Positions 54,771 through 63,610 of a stretch of 64,000 nt of DNA are shown one piece after another; position 1 is the stretch's first letter, and each line of letters begins with the position of its first letter. The translations under genes were made by a program, and so were the position numbers. Under the pieces are notes generated by a model that was not told the origin of the DNA, did no database searches, and was given only the letters and a program-made list of their open reading frames with translations. The DNA is from Roseofilum casamattae BLCC-M143 (lineage in GTDB: Bacteria; Cyanobacteriota; Cyanobacteriia; Cyanobacteriales; Desertifilaceae), in the NCBI RefSeq assembly GCF_030068455.1, contig NZ_JAQOSQ010000001.1:434001-498000 (forward strand), written 5' to 3'.

Positions 54771-54825
54771 GATCGACTCCAGTGTACTAATTATAATATC
54801 AACTTGGATTGAGTTGGGGATTCTG

Positions 54826-54889
54826 AGAAACTGGGTTTCTGACTCGACCTCCAAAAGAAGTCCCATCGGTTGTCCAAAACCCGGTTTCT
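54826..54889. repeat. Repeat pair between convergent genes
   Basis: AGAAACTGGGTTTCT (54826-54840) and AAAACCCGGTTTCTG (54876-54890) belong to the same dispersed family as the pair at 21467-21530 and again fill the gap between two convergent genes (ProX-like and DUF3370). A solo partial copy, AAACCCGGTTTCTGG, lies at 56616-56630. Paired, the two arms could form a bidirectional transcript-end hairpin. Confidence 0.5.
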
Positions 54890-54911
54890 GGCCTTATCTT
54901 AAACGCTTTCC

Positions 54912-56450
54912 CTAGGGCGAGCTTTGGGTTTCGACGGTCAATACTTGGGGAGGTGTCGCATCAGGAGGATAAATGAGATCGACCTGTACCTGTTGGCGAT
55001 CGCCCGGTTGCATGGTTAACTCGAGTAAGGTTTCTCCTTGCTGTCCCCGTTGTTGCACCAAATGCACGTAGCGTTCTGTGGAAGCTCTTTCAGTAGTTTG
55101 ATGGCGCACGCGCACGGTTCCTCGGAAGAAAATTCGGTCTTCTGGGGGTTCGAGAAACATTAATAGTCCTTGAGTGGCATCATCTTTCAAAGGGGTTTGC
55201 AGGGCAATAGTTACCTTGTGCGTTCGATCGGTGTTGTTATGCAAGGGCAATGTTAGATTATATTCCACTCCATAATTGCCGTGAGCGTAATAGGCCGTAT
55301 CCGGATAGCGAACCAACATGGGCGCGCTTTGGATCTGTCCCGTGCCCAAGCGGCCTCGATGGAGTAAACTGAGACCGTAGGCGATCGCCCGACCCGGAGG
55401 CGCGATCGTCAAATCCTCGGACTGCGGAGTATCTGTTAGGGTTGCCTCCCATTGCGATCCTTGAGATACCCCAGCGACGCGACCGTAAATAATCTGAGCT
55501 GGAACTCTAACCGACTTGCGATCCAAAGGAGTGGGACGGCGATCGCGCGGACCCGATAACGTACCATTGACCAATAACCGTTTCCATTCGTCTAACGTCG
55601 GGACTCGTTCCGTGCCGTCGGGATTTTTCGGAGAGAGCATCGCCAAATTCGCTACATGCACCGGCCCGTCCGTATGCACCCGCAGCAAAGTAGACCGTCC
55701 GTTAGATGTAGGCAACACGGTTCCGGCAGGCATGGGTAAATTCATTAACTGCTTCACTTCCCCCGGAGCAATAACCATCGTATCCGGCCAGTTTCCCTGC
55801 CTGCGACGGCGCAATACATCGCTGGTCACCCGACTTCCCGGCCCGGAAAACACGGTTCCCAAAGGATTATCAACCATCGGCGGTAACTTCACATAAATCG
55901 CGTCCGGCCGAGTGAGATAGCTCGCTCCTTCCAGGACTTTTAGGGTAATCGGTTTATCGGTGGGATTATAAATTAAAATACCTTGAAAAAATGAGCGAAT
56001 TTCCGCACGAGTTCGAGCGCGAGAAATATGATGGGAGAAAATATCAAATCGTCCTTCTAGAGGATAATTGAGATGAGCTTGGGGAGAACGCATTCCCTGC
56101 TGCGGAAACGTAGATAAAAGAATCCCTTCGGTTTTCACCAGTTCCGGACTGTTGCTATTAAATACGGGAACCTTATCCAATTCTCCCGGAAGGGGCCGGA
56201 TCTCCGTCGGTTGTAGGGATTCAAATTGTGGGAGAGGCTGGAGTTTGGGAATTTGCTCTAAGGGTGTCAGCCGCTCTGGTGGTGGAAGAGGAGGGGGGGT
56301 AGGAGTCGGAACCGGTTGTGGAGCCGGTGCGGGAGACGGCGTGGGAGCTGGCGATCGCCTGGGAGCGGGATTGATAGGAATGGGAGTAATATCGGCAGGG
56401 GGATTGATGGGAATTTGAGCGAGAACGAAGAAAGGAACCAATGGCAGCAT
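54912..56450 (-). CDS. DUF3370 family exported protein
   Basis: 512 residues with an N-terminal signal-like segment (MLPLVPFFVLAQIPINPPA). A Pro-rich region (about 25-75, SPAPTPSPAPAPQPVPTPTP) precedes the DUF3370 core: VKTEGILLSTFPQQGMRSPQ, SHHISRARTRAEIRSFFQGI, NPTDKPITLKVLEGASYLTR and TYNVEYNLTLPL-like YGVEYNLTLPLHNNTDRTHK. Family members are found almost only in cyanobacteria and are of unknown function; a periplasmic or outer-membrane-associated beta-sandwich role is likely from the pattern. No partner gene is apparent in the neighbourhood. Confidence 0.85.
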   Translation of the reverse strand: MLPLVPFFVLAQIPINPPADITPIPINPAPRRSPAPTPSPAPAPQPVPTPTPPPLPPPERLTPLEQIPKLQPLPQFESLQPTEIRPLPGELDKVPVFNSNSPELVKTEGILLSTFPQQGMRSPQAHLNYPLEGRFDIFSHHISRARTRAEIRSFFQGILIYNPTDKPITLKVLEGASYLTRPDAIYVKLPPMVDNPLGTVFSGPGSRVTSDVLRRRRQGNWPDTMVIAPGEVKQLMNLPMPAGTVLPTSNGRSTLLRVHTDGPVHVANLAMLSPKNPDGTERVPTLDEWKRLLVNGTLSGPRDRRPTPLDRKSVRVPAQIIYGRVAGVSQGSQWEATLTDTPQSEDLTIAPPGRAIAYGLSLLHRGRLGTGQIQSAPMLVRYPDTAYYAHGNYGVEYNLTLPLHNNTDRTHKVTIALQTPLKDDATQGLLMFLEPPEDRIFFRGTVRVRHQTTERASTERYVHLVQQRGQQGETLLELTMQPGDRQQVQVDLIYPPDATPPQVLTVETQSSP

Positions 56451-56697
56451 GAGGTTAAAACAATATGTCGATTAGGGATTGATGCTGGGTTGTTGCCTTT
56501 TTCAGGCGATCGCCAGTGAGATCGGGGAAAGTTGACCTAGAACGGTGTGGGATGCATAACACCGCTATATGATAAAGAAGTTTTAACTTAAACACCAGAG
56601 CGAAATCGATCGCACAAACCCGGTTTCTGGCCAGAGCGCGATCGCCCCAACCTATGAGAAAATAGCCTAGCACTCGTCCATTCCCCACTAGCCGAAC

Positions 56698-57861
56698 TTG
56701 AGCGACCTGTCTTGGCCCTTTTGGCCCGTACTCCCCCTCTATCCCTATGGCAAACGGCGCACCCTCCGCCAAGAAATCGTCAAAGACACGATTTGGACAT
56801 TTGACCAGCTTCAGGGGATCTTTTACGTTGTCGTTCCCATCCGGATGACTGTCATTAGGCTCGCTTCTGGAGGGTTACTCGTCTATGCTCCCGTTGCCCC
56901 AACCCCCGAATGCATACAACTGGTAAACGAACTCGTCGATCGCCACGGAGACGTAGAATATATCATTCTCCCCACGGTCTCCGGACTCGAACATAAAGTC
57001 TTCGTCGGCCCCTTCGCGCGCCGTTTTCCCAAAGCGCAAGTCTTCGTCGCTCCCCATCAATGGAGTTTCCCCATCAACTTGCCCCTCACTTGGTTGGGAC
57101 TGCCCGGAAATCGCACTCAGATTCTCCCCTCTCGGAGCGAGGAAGCCCCCTTCAGCCCAGACTTTGACTATCATACCCTAGGGCCGATTGACTTAGGGCC
57201 GGGACAATTTGAAGAAGTCGCCTTGTATCATCGCGCCACTAAGACAGTCTGCCTCACCGATACCATTATCTCTATTTCTGCAGAACCGCCGGCGATCGCC
57301 CAACTCGACCCTTATCCCCTGCTGTTCCACGCCAAAGAAAGCGCCGCAGACCCCATGATAGATACTCCGGAAAATCGGCGTAAAGGATGGCAGCGCATTT
57401 GCCTCTTCGCTCTCTACTTCCAACCCAGCGCCCTGCAACCCATTGACTGGCCGAAAATTCTGCGCAGCGCCCTCACAGCACCAGACCGCTCCAAATCCGC
57501 TTATTTCGGTCTCTTTCCCTTCGAGTGGGCCGCAAACTGGCAGCGCTCCTTTCAACCTCTCCCCGAGCGTCTCTGGGTCGCTCCCGTCCTGCAAACTCTG
57601 ATTCTCAACCGCAGTCCGCACATTACCCTGGACTGGGTTAACCAAATTACTGCTTGGGACTTCGAGCGCTTAATTCCCTGCCATTTCACCGCTCCTATTT
57701 CCGCACAACCCAATGAAGTGCAACAAGCCTTCTCTTTCCTCAAGCAGGATACTCTCATGTCCTACGCTCTGCCCCAAGAAGACTTTGAACTGTTACAAAC
57801 CATTGAAGAGCTTTTATCCGAACGCGGGATTATTCCTCCAACTGGCTCAAACGTTCGATAA
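56698..57861 (+). CDS. DUF4336 family protein
   Basis: 387 residues from a TTG at 56698; no in-frame ATG occurs before residue 50, and the sequence from the TTG already matches the family (SWPFWPVLPLYPYGKRRTLR, IVKDTIWTFDQLQGIFYVVV, IRMTVIRLASGGLLVYAPVA, CIQLVNELVDRHGDVEYIIL and PTVSGLEHKVFVGPFARRFP). The fold is metallo-beta-lactamase-like, with His in SGLEHK, but the classical HxHxDH metal site is not seen. It is a cyanobacterial and plant family of unknown function, related to chloroplast proteins. The last residues are followed directly by gene remnants. Confidence 0.85.
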   Translation: MSDLSWPFWPVLPLYPYGKRRTLRQEIVKDTIWTFDQLQGIFYVVVPIRMTVIRLASGGLLVYAPVAPTPECIQLVNELVDRHGDVEYIILPTVSGLEHKVFVGPFARRFPKAQVFVAPHQWSFPINLPLTWLGLPGNRTQILPSRSEEAPFSPDFDYHTLGPIDLGPGQFEEVALYHRATKTVCLTDTIISISAEPPAIAQLDPYPLLFHAKESAADPMIDTPENRRKGWQRICLFALYFQPSALQPIDWPKILRSALTAPDRSKSAYFGLFPFEWAANWQRSFQPLPERLWVAPVLQTLILNRSPHITLDWVNQITAWDFERLIPCHFTAPISAQPNEVQQAFSFLKQDTLMSYALPQEDFELLQTIEELLSERGIIPPTGSNVR

Positions 57862-57890
57862 TAGCTTAAGAGTGATAGAAGAGGGATTAG

Positions 57891-58179
57891 ATGCACGACA
57901 GCTTACAATATTGGCAAAAATGCACCGGTGGTTTATACTCGATTTCAGAAATTGGGTGACAAAGTGAGCCTCTATTACCAGAGCGCTTCTGAAATAGATA
58001 TTGATAGGATATTTGATGTTTCCTATTCTCGCGGAGGTGCTTGGACTTTTTTTAGAGATGAAACTGAAATGATGCTTGGCAGTCACATTTTGGATTTAGA
58101 GGAAATCCAAAAGAGCTTTCAGTGTGTTTCAGATCGTCTTGAAACAGGAGGGCTATTAATTATCAGTACATCCAAATAA
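57891..58179 (+). pseudogene. SAM-dependent methyltransferase remnant
   Basis: Two short pieces in different frames. From the ATG at 57891 the frame reads MHDSLQYWQKCTGGLYSISE before a stop near 57959. A frameshift later, another frame reads DKVSLYYQSASEIDIDRIFD, then SRGGAWTFFRDETEMMLGSH and QKSFQCVSDRLETGGLLIIS, ending at 58179. The latter resembles the last motifs of class I methyltransferases (acidic residue, membrane-distal strand, GGLLIISTS). The SAM-binding glycine motif is missing, so a deletion plus frameshift has destroyed the gene. Confidence 0.5.
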
Positions 58180-58283
58180 TGGATTTACAGGATTTACTTG
58201 AATGCAAAATCGATCTGGTGACCGATAAAGGATTGAGTCCATTAATTCGAGACCAGGTACTTGCACAGGCCAAACCATTGTGA
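58179..58283 (+). pseudogene. Fragment of MNT-type nucleotidyltransferase C-terminus
   Basis: A 34-codon frame (MDLQDLLECKIDLVTDKGLS then PLIRDQVLAQAKPL) matches the end of small MNT/KNT-type nucleotidyltransferases (pattern LxxLLxxKVDLVTxxGLxPxIRxxVLxEA). The catalytic GSxxxGxxxxxSDxD part is absent, so only the 3' end of a former gene remains. Such proteins are usually the antitoxin half of HEPN-MNT modules. Confidence 0.55.
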
Positions 58284-58485
58284 ATAAAGAATTAAATAGT
58301 CGCTAGTAGTTGTGCGATCGCAAGCATCGATCCTCCTTCTTTGCGATCGCTCCGATTTATTTTACCGCTACTTATCCCACAATTGCAATCGTACTCGGCA
58401 TGGGTTCCCAATCTGCATATTCCTTGGCGCGCCTTAGCTGCTTTTGTCTTGCAATCTCCGCAAGTTTAAATGAGATAGTTTGGTA
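58284..58485. other. Non-coding gap after gene remnants
   Basis: About 200 bases between the nucleotidyltransferase fragment and the end of the LapA-like gene. It contains two HIP1 sites and no frame with family similarity. Together with 57862-58283 it forms about 620 bases without an intact gene. Confidence 0.5.
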
Positions 58486-59175
58486 TTACCACGAGTCTAC
58501 TTCATCATCGGAGGAAGCAGCCTCGCGATTCTCCCAGTCGGAGTTGCCAGAGGGGAATGGCGGTGACTTGGGTTTGTCTTGAATGGAGTCTTGTGCGGGT
58601 TGTTCGGCTGGAGGAGGCGAGCCTGGAGAGTAGGGAGGAACGATGACGCGATAGTCCGTGTCGTAGACGTTTTCGACTCTCCGTTGCGGAGGGGGAGGAG
58701 GGTTCTCGACGGGGAAAGAATCGCTTTGGAAAGAATCGCTTTGGAAAGAATCGCTTTGGAAAGAATCGCTTTGGAAGGAGTTGCTCGTCTTGTCCCATTC
58801 TCGATTATCCCATTCTTCGATTGGCGGGTTTTCTTGCTCCCAATCTGCGGAAGACGTTGAGGATTTGGTAAAGGAGATTCGTTCGGTTGCCGTGGAGGAA
58901 GGAGGATTAGGAGGATTGGTCGAACGATTGCCTCTTCGGCTCTCTTCTTCTCTGCCTTTTGCCGGACTTTGTAGAGTTGCCGACCATCGCACAATACTAC
59001 CCATTAATTTACTGACGATCGCTCCTAAGGTAAAGCCTAGAAATAACCAAATCCCGACGGGTAAAGCAGGCGATCGCATTCCGAGAAAGACGACGGAGAG
59101 TGTTGGGGTGAGGTTTTGCGCGACGAAGACTAAACTGACTCCTAATGCGATCGATAAAATAATTCGTTGATTCAT
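58486..59175 (-). CDS. LapA-like membrane protein with disordered repeat tail
   Basis: 229 residues. Two membrane helices at the N-terminus (IILSIALGVSLVFVAQNLTP, then PVGIWLFLGFTLGAIVSKL) match the LapA/DUF1049 domain layout, with the short FLGMRSPALP loop between. The remainder (about 65-229) is Ser/Pro/Glu-rich, disordered and cytoplasmic by the expected topology. In it, four perfect 15-base DNA units (58714-58773, plus a decayed fifth to 58788) encode a QSDSF repeat. LapA proteins have roles in lipopolysaccharide assembly in enterobacteria; the cyanobacterial versions are uncharacterised. Slippage at the 15-base repeat could change the tail length. Confidence 0.72.
   Translation of the reverse strand: MNQRIILSIALGVSLVFVAQNLTPTLSVVFLGMRSPALPVGIWLFLGFTLGAIVSKLMGSIVRWSATLQSPAKGREEESRRGNRSTNPPNPPSSTATERISFTKSSTSSADWEQENPPIEEWDNREWDKTSNSFQSDSFQSDSFQSDSFQSDSFPVENPPPPPQRRVENVYDTDYRVIVPPYSPGSPPPAEQPAQDSIQDKPKSPPFPSGNSDWENREAASSDDEVDSW
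58714..58788. repeat. Tandem 15-base repeat, four perfect copies
   Basis: GAAAGAATCGCTTTG is repeated without change at 58714, 58729, 58744 and 58759, and a fifth, altered copy follows to 58788. It lies within the LapA-like gene and keeps the reading frame (five codons per unit, QSDSF on the minus strand). Identical copies suggest recent expansion by slippage or unequal crossing-over. Confidence 0.93.
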
Positions 59176-59259
59176 GGCTCGTTCTAATTTTTGTAGAGGC
59201 TTACTTTAGCGTCGATCTTTGTTTAAGTCCCGCGAACTCCTGTGTTCGGAACATTCTAG

Positions 59260-61257
59260 CTATGCTACTTTAGGAGCGACTGATACACCTTCAGCAAATG
59301 ATATTTCCCTAACTGATAGCATTTCTTTAGATCGAACAATCGGTAGCCCGATCGTAAACATCGTTCCTTCATTTATGGTAGACGAACAGACTAATGTTCC
59401 TCCATGTTTCTCGGTAATCACTTGATAGCTAATCGACAGTCCGAGTCCCGTTCCCTTACCAATAGGTTTGGTCGTGAAAAATGGATCGAATAACCGACTT
59501 TGAATCTCTTCTGGAATGCCCGGACCATTATCTGAAATTTGGATAGTAATCCAGTTTTCGCCAGCTTGGGCTGTTTTAATTACGATCGCAGGTTCGATTA
59601 TTGTTTCCGGCGTAGATAAGATAAATTCTTCTAAGGCATCAATAGCATTGCCTAAAATATTCATAAATACTTGGTTGATTTGACCGGCACAACATTCGAT
59701 TAACGGTAGATCGCCGTACTCTTTAACAATTTTAATTTCTCGGCGGTTTCCTTGGCAGGTAAGACGACTATTTAAAATCACTAAAGTATTATCAATACCC
59801 AGATGAATATCCACATCTTTTACCTCGGATTCATCCAATCGCGAAAAATTACGCAGTGACAAGACGATTGTGCGCAGGCGTTCGGTTCCGAGCTGCATTG
59901 AATCTAATAAATCCGGTAAATCTTTAGCTAAAAAATCTAATTCTATATCTTCAATCGCAATAGCGATCGATTCCTTGGGCTGAGGATATTCTTTCTGATA
60001 AAGATCGACCAGGCTTAAAATTTCTCGGAAATACGTTTGGGCGTATTCAAGATTTCCCGAAATAAAATTAACCGGATTATTAATTTCGTGAGCGACACCA
60101 GCAACCAATCTTCCCAAACTGGACATTTTTTCGGTTTGGATGAGTTGCAGTTGCGATTGTTGTAGCTCTTGCAATAATGTTTCTAATTGCTGATTTTTGC
60201 TTTCCAAATTTAACTTAGTCCAGTTCGCGATCGCCAAATACATCACTAAGGATCCTGTGGCGAGCAGGCTGAAGAGCAGTACGGTTCCCGCCCGCACGAG
60301 AGCGAGAGAATATCCTGCCGTTGGCAACACTAATAATGAAAATTCCTGCCTGGCGATCGCGATGGAACGAATGCAAGATTGCCATTGCGAATTATAAGGA
60401 CATTGAGATAATCCATTTTCTAAATTTTCTAATCGCGCGTCTGCCACGGATTGGGTCAATTTCCCATCGCGGTTTTTATAAGCAATTAAAAATCCTTCAG
60501 TCGCGGTAACACTTGTTTTATTTAAGGCTGAATCTAATTGATCTTCAGGTAATTCATAGATGTAGAAATTTATGTTGTTGAGATCCAGATTAGCGATCGC
60601 AGTTTCGACCCAACTTTGCAGTTCGTAGACGCTAAAGACTGCTCCTTCAAAAGTTTCATCCGAACTCAATACGGGATAGTACAACACAAAGCCAGGGTTG
60701 CCACTCTCTAAGGTCACTAACGGAGTGCTGACACTCACTCCTGAATATTTGGCTTTCTCGAGAGAGAGCAAGCGCTTGGGATCGGAACTGGCATCCCAAC
60801 CGAGGTAGTTCTCCCATTGTTCCAGAGGTTCGAGGTGAGTGGTGGGGAAGTAAACATCGCGATCGCCGGCTGCGATAAAATTGCCAGTGTCATCCCATTC
60901 TTTGATGGGAAAAAATTGCTCTTCGTAGCTCTGGCGCTCTCCAGCTTTGACCTGTGAGACCCATCCCAAACCCAATAAGCCGTCATAGTAAGGCAACAAG
61001 GTCTGCGAAAATTCTTGAAATTCCGTCTGATTTACTCGAGAGCGCGCTCTCAAAAACGCTCCCATGGAGCGGGTTAACTGAACATAGCCGTCGAGTTGGT
61101 TTTGTAAGGTTCCCACCAGAACTGTAGATTGTTGCTCGAAGCGATCGCGGCTTTTCGACACTTCTGCTTGATAAACCACAATACTGGCAGTAATCGAGAC
61201 GATAATCCCCATTAAGCCGATCGCGGCCGTATTTCGATATTGTTTCAAAAAATACAC
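59260..61257 (-). CDS. CHASE-domain sensor histidine kinase
   Basis: 665 residues. An N-terminal membrane helix ([20 protein letters not shown]) is followed by a CHASE sensor (about 45-300; [60 protein letters not shown]) and a second membrane helix (about 320-345). A short coiled coil (LESKNQQLETLLQELQQSQL) leads to HisKA with His390 ([20 protein letters not shown]) and a HATPase domain with N-box [19 protein letters not shown]1 ISDNGPGIP and G2 [16 protein letters not shown]. There is no receiver domain. CHASE domains detect small molecules outside the membrane. The nearest downstream paralogue, 61500-63449, has the same layout. The cognate regulator is not in the window. Confidence 0.93.
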   Translation of the reverse strand: MYFLKQYRNTAAIGLMGIIVSITASIVVYQAEVSKSRDRFEQQSTVLVGTLQNQLDGYVQLTRSMGAFLRARSRVNQTEFQEFSQTLLPYYDGLLGLGWVSQVKAGERQSYEEQFFPIKEWDDTGNFIAAGDRDVYFPTTHLEPLEQWENYLGWDASSDPKRLLSLEKAKYSGVSVSTPLVTLESGNPGFVLYYPVLSSDETFEGAVFSVYELQSWVETAIANLDLNNINFYIYELPEDQLDSALNKTSVTATEGFLIAYKNRDGKLTQSVADARLENLENGLSQCPYNSQWQSCIRSIAIARQEFSLLVLPTAGYSLALVRAGTVLLFSLLATGSLVMYLAIANWTKLNLESKNQQLETLLQELQQSQLQLIQTEKMSSLGRLVAGVAHEINNPVNFISGNLEYAQTYFREILSLVDLYQKEYPQPKESIAIAIEDIELDFLAKDLPDLLDSMQLGTERLRTIVLSLRNFSRLDESEVKDVDIHLGIDNTLVILNSRLTCQGNRREIKIVKEYGDLPLIECCAGQINQVFMNILGNAIDALEEFILSTPETIIEPAIVIKTAQAGENWITIQISDNGPGIPEEIQSRLFDPFFTTKPIGKGTGLGLSISYQVITEKHGGTLVCSSTINEGTMFTIGLPIVRSKEMLSVREISFAEGVSVAPKVA

Positions 61258-61499
61258 CAGCCTTTCCTCTCTTTATAAGAATTGTCAATAAAGAGATACA
61301 GCCTCAGCCATCGAGGTTACGATACTAGTAGATCTAACCAGAAAATAGAACAATGGGATTAAAGTATCGTAACTACTTTGGCCGTTGCTATAATTTTTAC
61401 GATTATTGGCATTATACCCCTAAATTGAGGAGAAACGTCAGGTAAGCTGTGGTTCATTATTATTTAACTAAGCGCTCCCGGTGGACTCAATCGTTGTTC

Positions 61500-63449
61500 T
61501 TAACTGGATGACGCATCTTTGAGGCTAGAAACTGGCAGACTAATAGTAAACACCGTTCCTTCGCCAATTTTCGAGGAGCAGGATAGCGATCCCCCATGCT
61601 TCTCTGTAATAATTTGATAGCCAATCGATAGTCCTAGTCCCGTCCCTTTACCAATAGGTTTGGTCGTGAAAAATGGATCGAACAGTCGCGATTTAACCTC
61701 TTCTGGAATCCCCGGGCCATTATCCGAGATTTGGATAACAATCCAGTTCTCATCAATTTGGAGTGTTTTAATTGCGATCGCAGGCTCGAGTGTCTGAGAC
61801 GGTTCAGATTGCAAACATTCTTCTAAGGCATCAATGCCATTACCTAAGATATTCATGAATACTTGGTTGATTTGACCGGCATAGCATTTAATTAACGGGA
61901 GATCTCCATAGTCTTTAAAAACTTGAATTTCCGGACGATGTTCTTGAGCCTTGAGGCGACTATTTAAAATCGTTAAGGTATTGTCAATACCTAAATGAAT
62001 ATCTACAGCTTTGATCTCGGATTCATCCAACCGGGAGAAATTACGCAGTGACAAGACAATTGTGCGCAGCCGTTCGGTTCCCAACTGCATCGAATCTAAT
62101 AAATTGGGCAAATCTTGAGCTAAAAATTCTAATTCTATATCTTCAATCGCAATGGCGATAGATTCTTTCGGTTGAGGATATTCTTTTTGATAAAGAGCGA
62201 TAAGATCTAATATTTCTCGAAAATAAGTTTGGGCATATTCAAGATTTCCCGAAATAAAATTAACTGGATTATTGATTTCGTGAGCGACGCCAGCCACTAA
62301 TCGACCCAAACTCGACATTTTTTCAGTTTGGATGAGTTGGAGCTGCGATTCTTGTAGTTCTTGTAATAACTCTTCTAATTGTTTATTCTTACTTTCCAGA
62401 TTTAATTTTGTCCAGTGTGCGAACGCCAAATACATCACTAATAGTCCTGTTATAAGCAAACTTAGAGTAAGCATAGTGAGCGATCGGGTAAGAGCGAGAG
62501 AATATCCTACTGTTGGTAATACGAGTAAAGATAGCTCTCGCCCGGCCATATTAATAGAATGAATGCAAAATTCCCATTGAGTATTGTAAGGACATTGAGA
62601 CGATCCATCTTCCAGATTATCGAGTTGTGCCTCTTCTACAGATTGGAGTAGGATTTGGTTTTGGGCGCTGTAAGCAATTAAAAAGCCTTCATTGGCACTA
62701 ACAGTTTTTTTATTTAAGGCGGAATCTAATCGATCTTCAGGCAATCCATAGATGTAAAAATCTAGATTTTTCAGATTCAAATTAGCGATCGCAGTTCCTA
62801 TCCAACGTTGCAGTTCGTATAAGCTAAAAACAGCTCCTTGAAATGTGTCATCAGTACTCAACACCGGATGATACAAAACAAAACCAAGGTTACCACTTTC
62901 TAATCTCACTACTGGAGTGCTAACACTTAGCTCTAAATATCCGGCTTTTTCTAGGGAGATCGAGCGTTTGGGATCGGAACCGGCATCCCAACCGAGATAG
63001 TTTTTCCACCGTTCTAGAGGTTCGAGATGAGTGGTGGGGAAGTAAACATCGCGATCGCCAGCTATAATCAAGTCACCATCGTCGTTCCATTCCTGGATTG
63101 GAGCAAACTGCTCTTCATAACTCTGGCGCTCTCCAGCTTCTACCTGCGGCGCCCAACCCAAACCCAATAAGCCATTATAATAGGGTAATAAAATCTGCGA
63201 AAATTCTTGGAACTCCTTACGATTGACTTGAGAGCGAGCGTTGAAGAAAGCCCCCATCGAGCGGGTTAACTGGATATAGCTGTCGAGTTCGCTTTGTAGC
63301 CTGCCAACGAGAACTGTAGATTGTTGCTCGAAGCGATCTCGGCTTTTCGATAGTTCTGCCTGATAAACGACAATGCTGGCAGTAATTGAGATGATAATCC
63401 CGACTAAACCAATAATCCCTATGCCTCGATAGTGTTTGAAGAGATACAA
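61500..63449 (-). CDS. CHASE-domain sensor histidine kinase (paralogue)
   Basis: 649 residues with the same domain order as the kinase encoded at 59260-61257: membrane helix ([20 protein letters not shown]), CHASE sensor ([40 protein letters not shown]), second membrane helix, coiled coil, HisKA with His390 in the same position, and HATPase ([43 protein letters not shown]). The kinase half is nearly identical between the two, whereas the sensor half has diverged more, so they could detect different ligands and share a response regulator. The 240-base gap between them could hold a separate promoter. It is upstream in the shared direction. Confidence 0.93.
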   Translation of the reverse strand: MYLFKHYRGIGIIGLVGIIISITASIVVYQAELSKSRDRFEQQSTVLVGRLQSELDSYIQLTRSMGAFFNARSQVNRKEFQEFSQILLPYYNGLLGLGWAPQVEAGERQSYEEQFAPIQEWNDDGDLIIAGDRDVYFPTTHLEPLERWKNYLGWDAGSDPKRSISLEKAGYLELSVSTPVVRLESGNLGFVLYHPVLSTDDTFQGAVFSLYELQRWIGTAIANLNLKNLDFYIYGLPEDRLDSALNKKTVSANEGFLIAYSAQNQILLQSVEEAQLDNLEDGSSQCPYNTQWEFCIHSINMAGRELSLLVLPTVGYSLALTRSLTMLTLSLLITGLLVMYLAFAHWTKLNLESKNKQLEELLQELQESQLQLIQTEKMSSLGRLVAGVAHEINNPVNFISGNLEYAQTYFREILDLIALYQKEYPQPKESIAIAIEDIELEFLAQDLPNLLDSMQLGTERLRTIVLSLRNFSRLDESEIKAVDIHLGIDNTLTILNSRLKAQEHRPEIQVFKDYGDLPLIKCYAGQINQVFMNILGNGIDALEECLQSEPSQTLEPAIAIKTLQIDENWIVIQISDNGPGIPEEVKSRLFDPFFTTKPIGKGTGLGLSIGYQIITEKHGGSLSCSSKIGEGTVFTISLPVSSLKDASSS

Positions 63450-63610
63450 CAGTTTTTCCTCTCTATTGAGATTTTTAAATAAAAAACTATCCCCAATCTA
63501 TGGATATATTATAGGTGGGCTAATGGTCTATTGCGATCGCCCCTCCCAAAAAAAACTGCCTTCTATCGAAAATTTTCCCAATTACTGAATCAAAACTAGC
63601 TGTAATTCCC

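Noticed and set aside
58310-58582. 90-codon plus-strand frame next to the LapA-like gene
   Set aside because: Overlaps the end of the LapA-like gene in antisense and has no family pattern.
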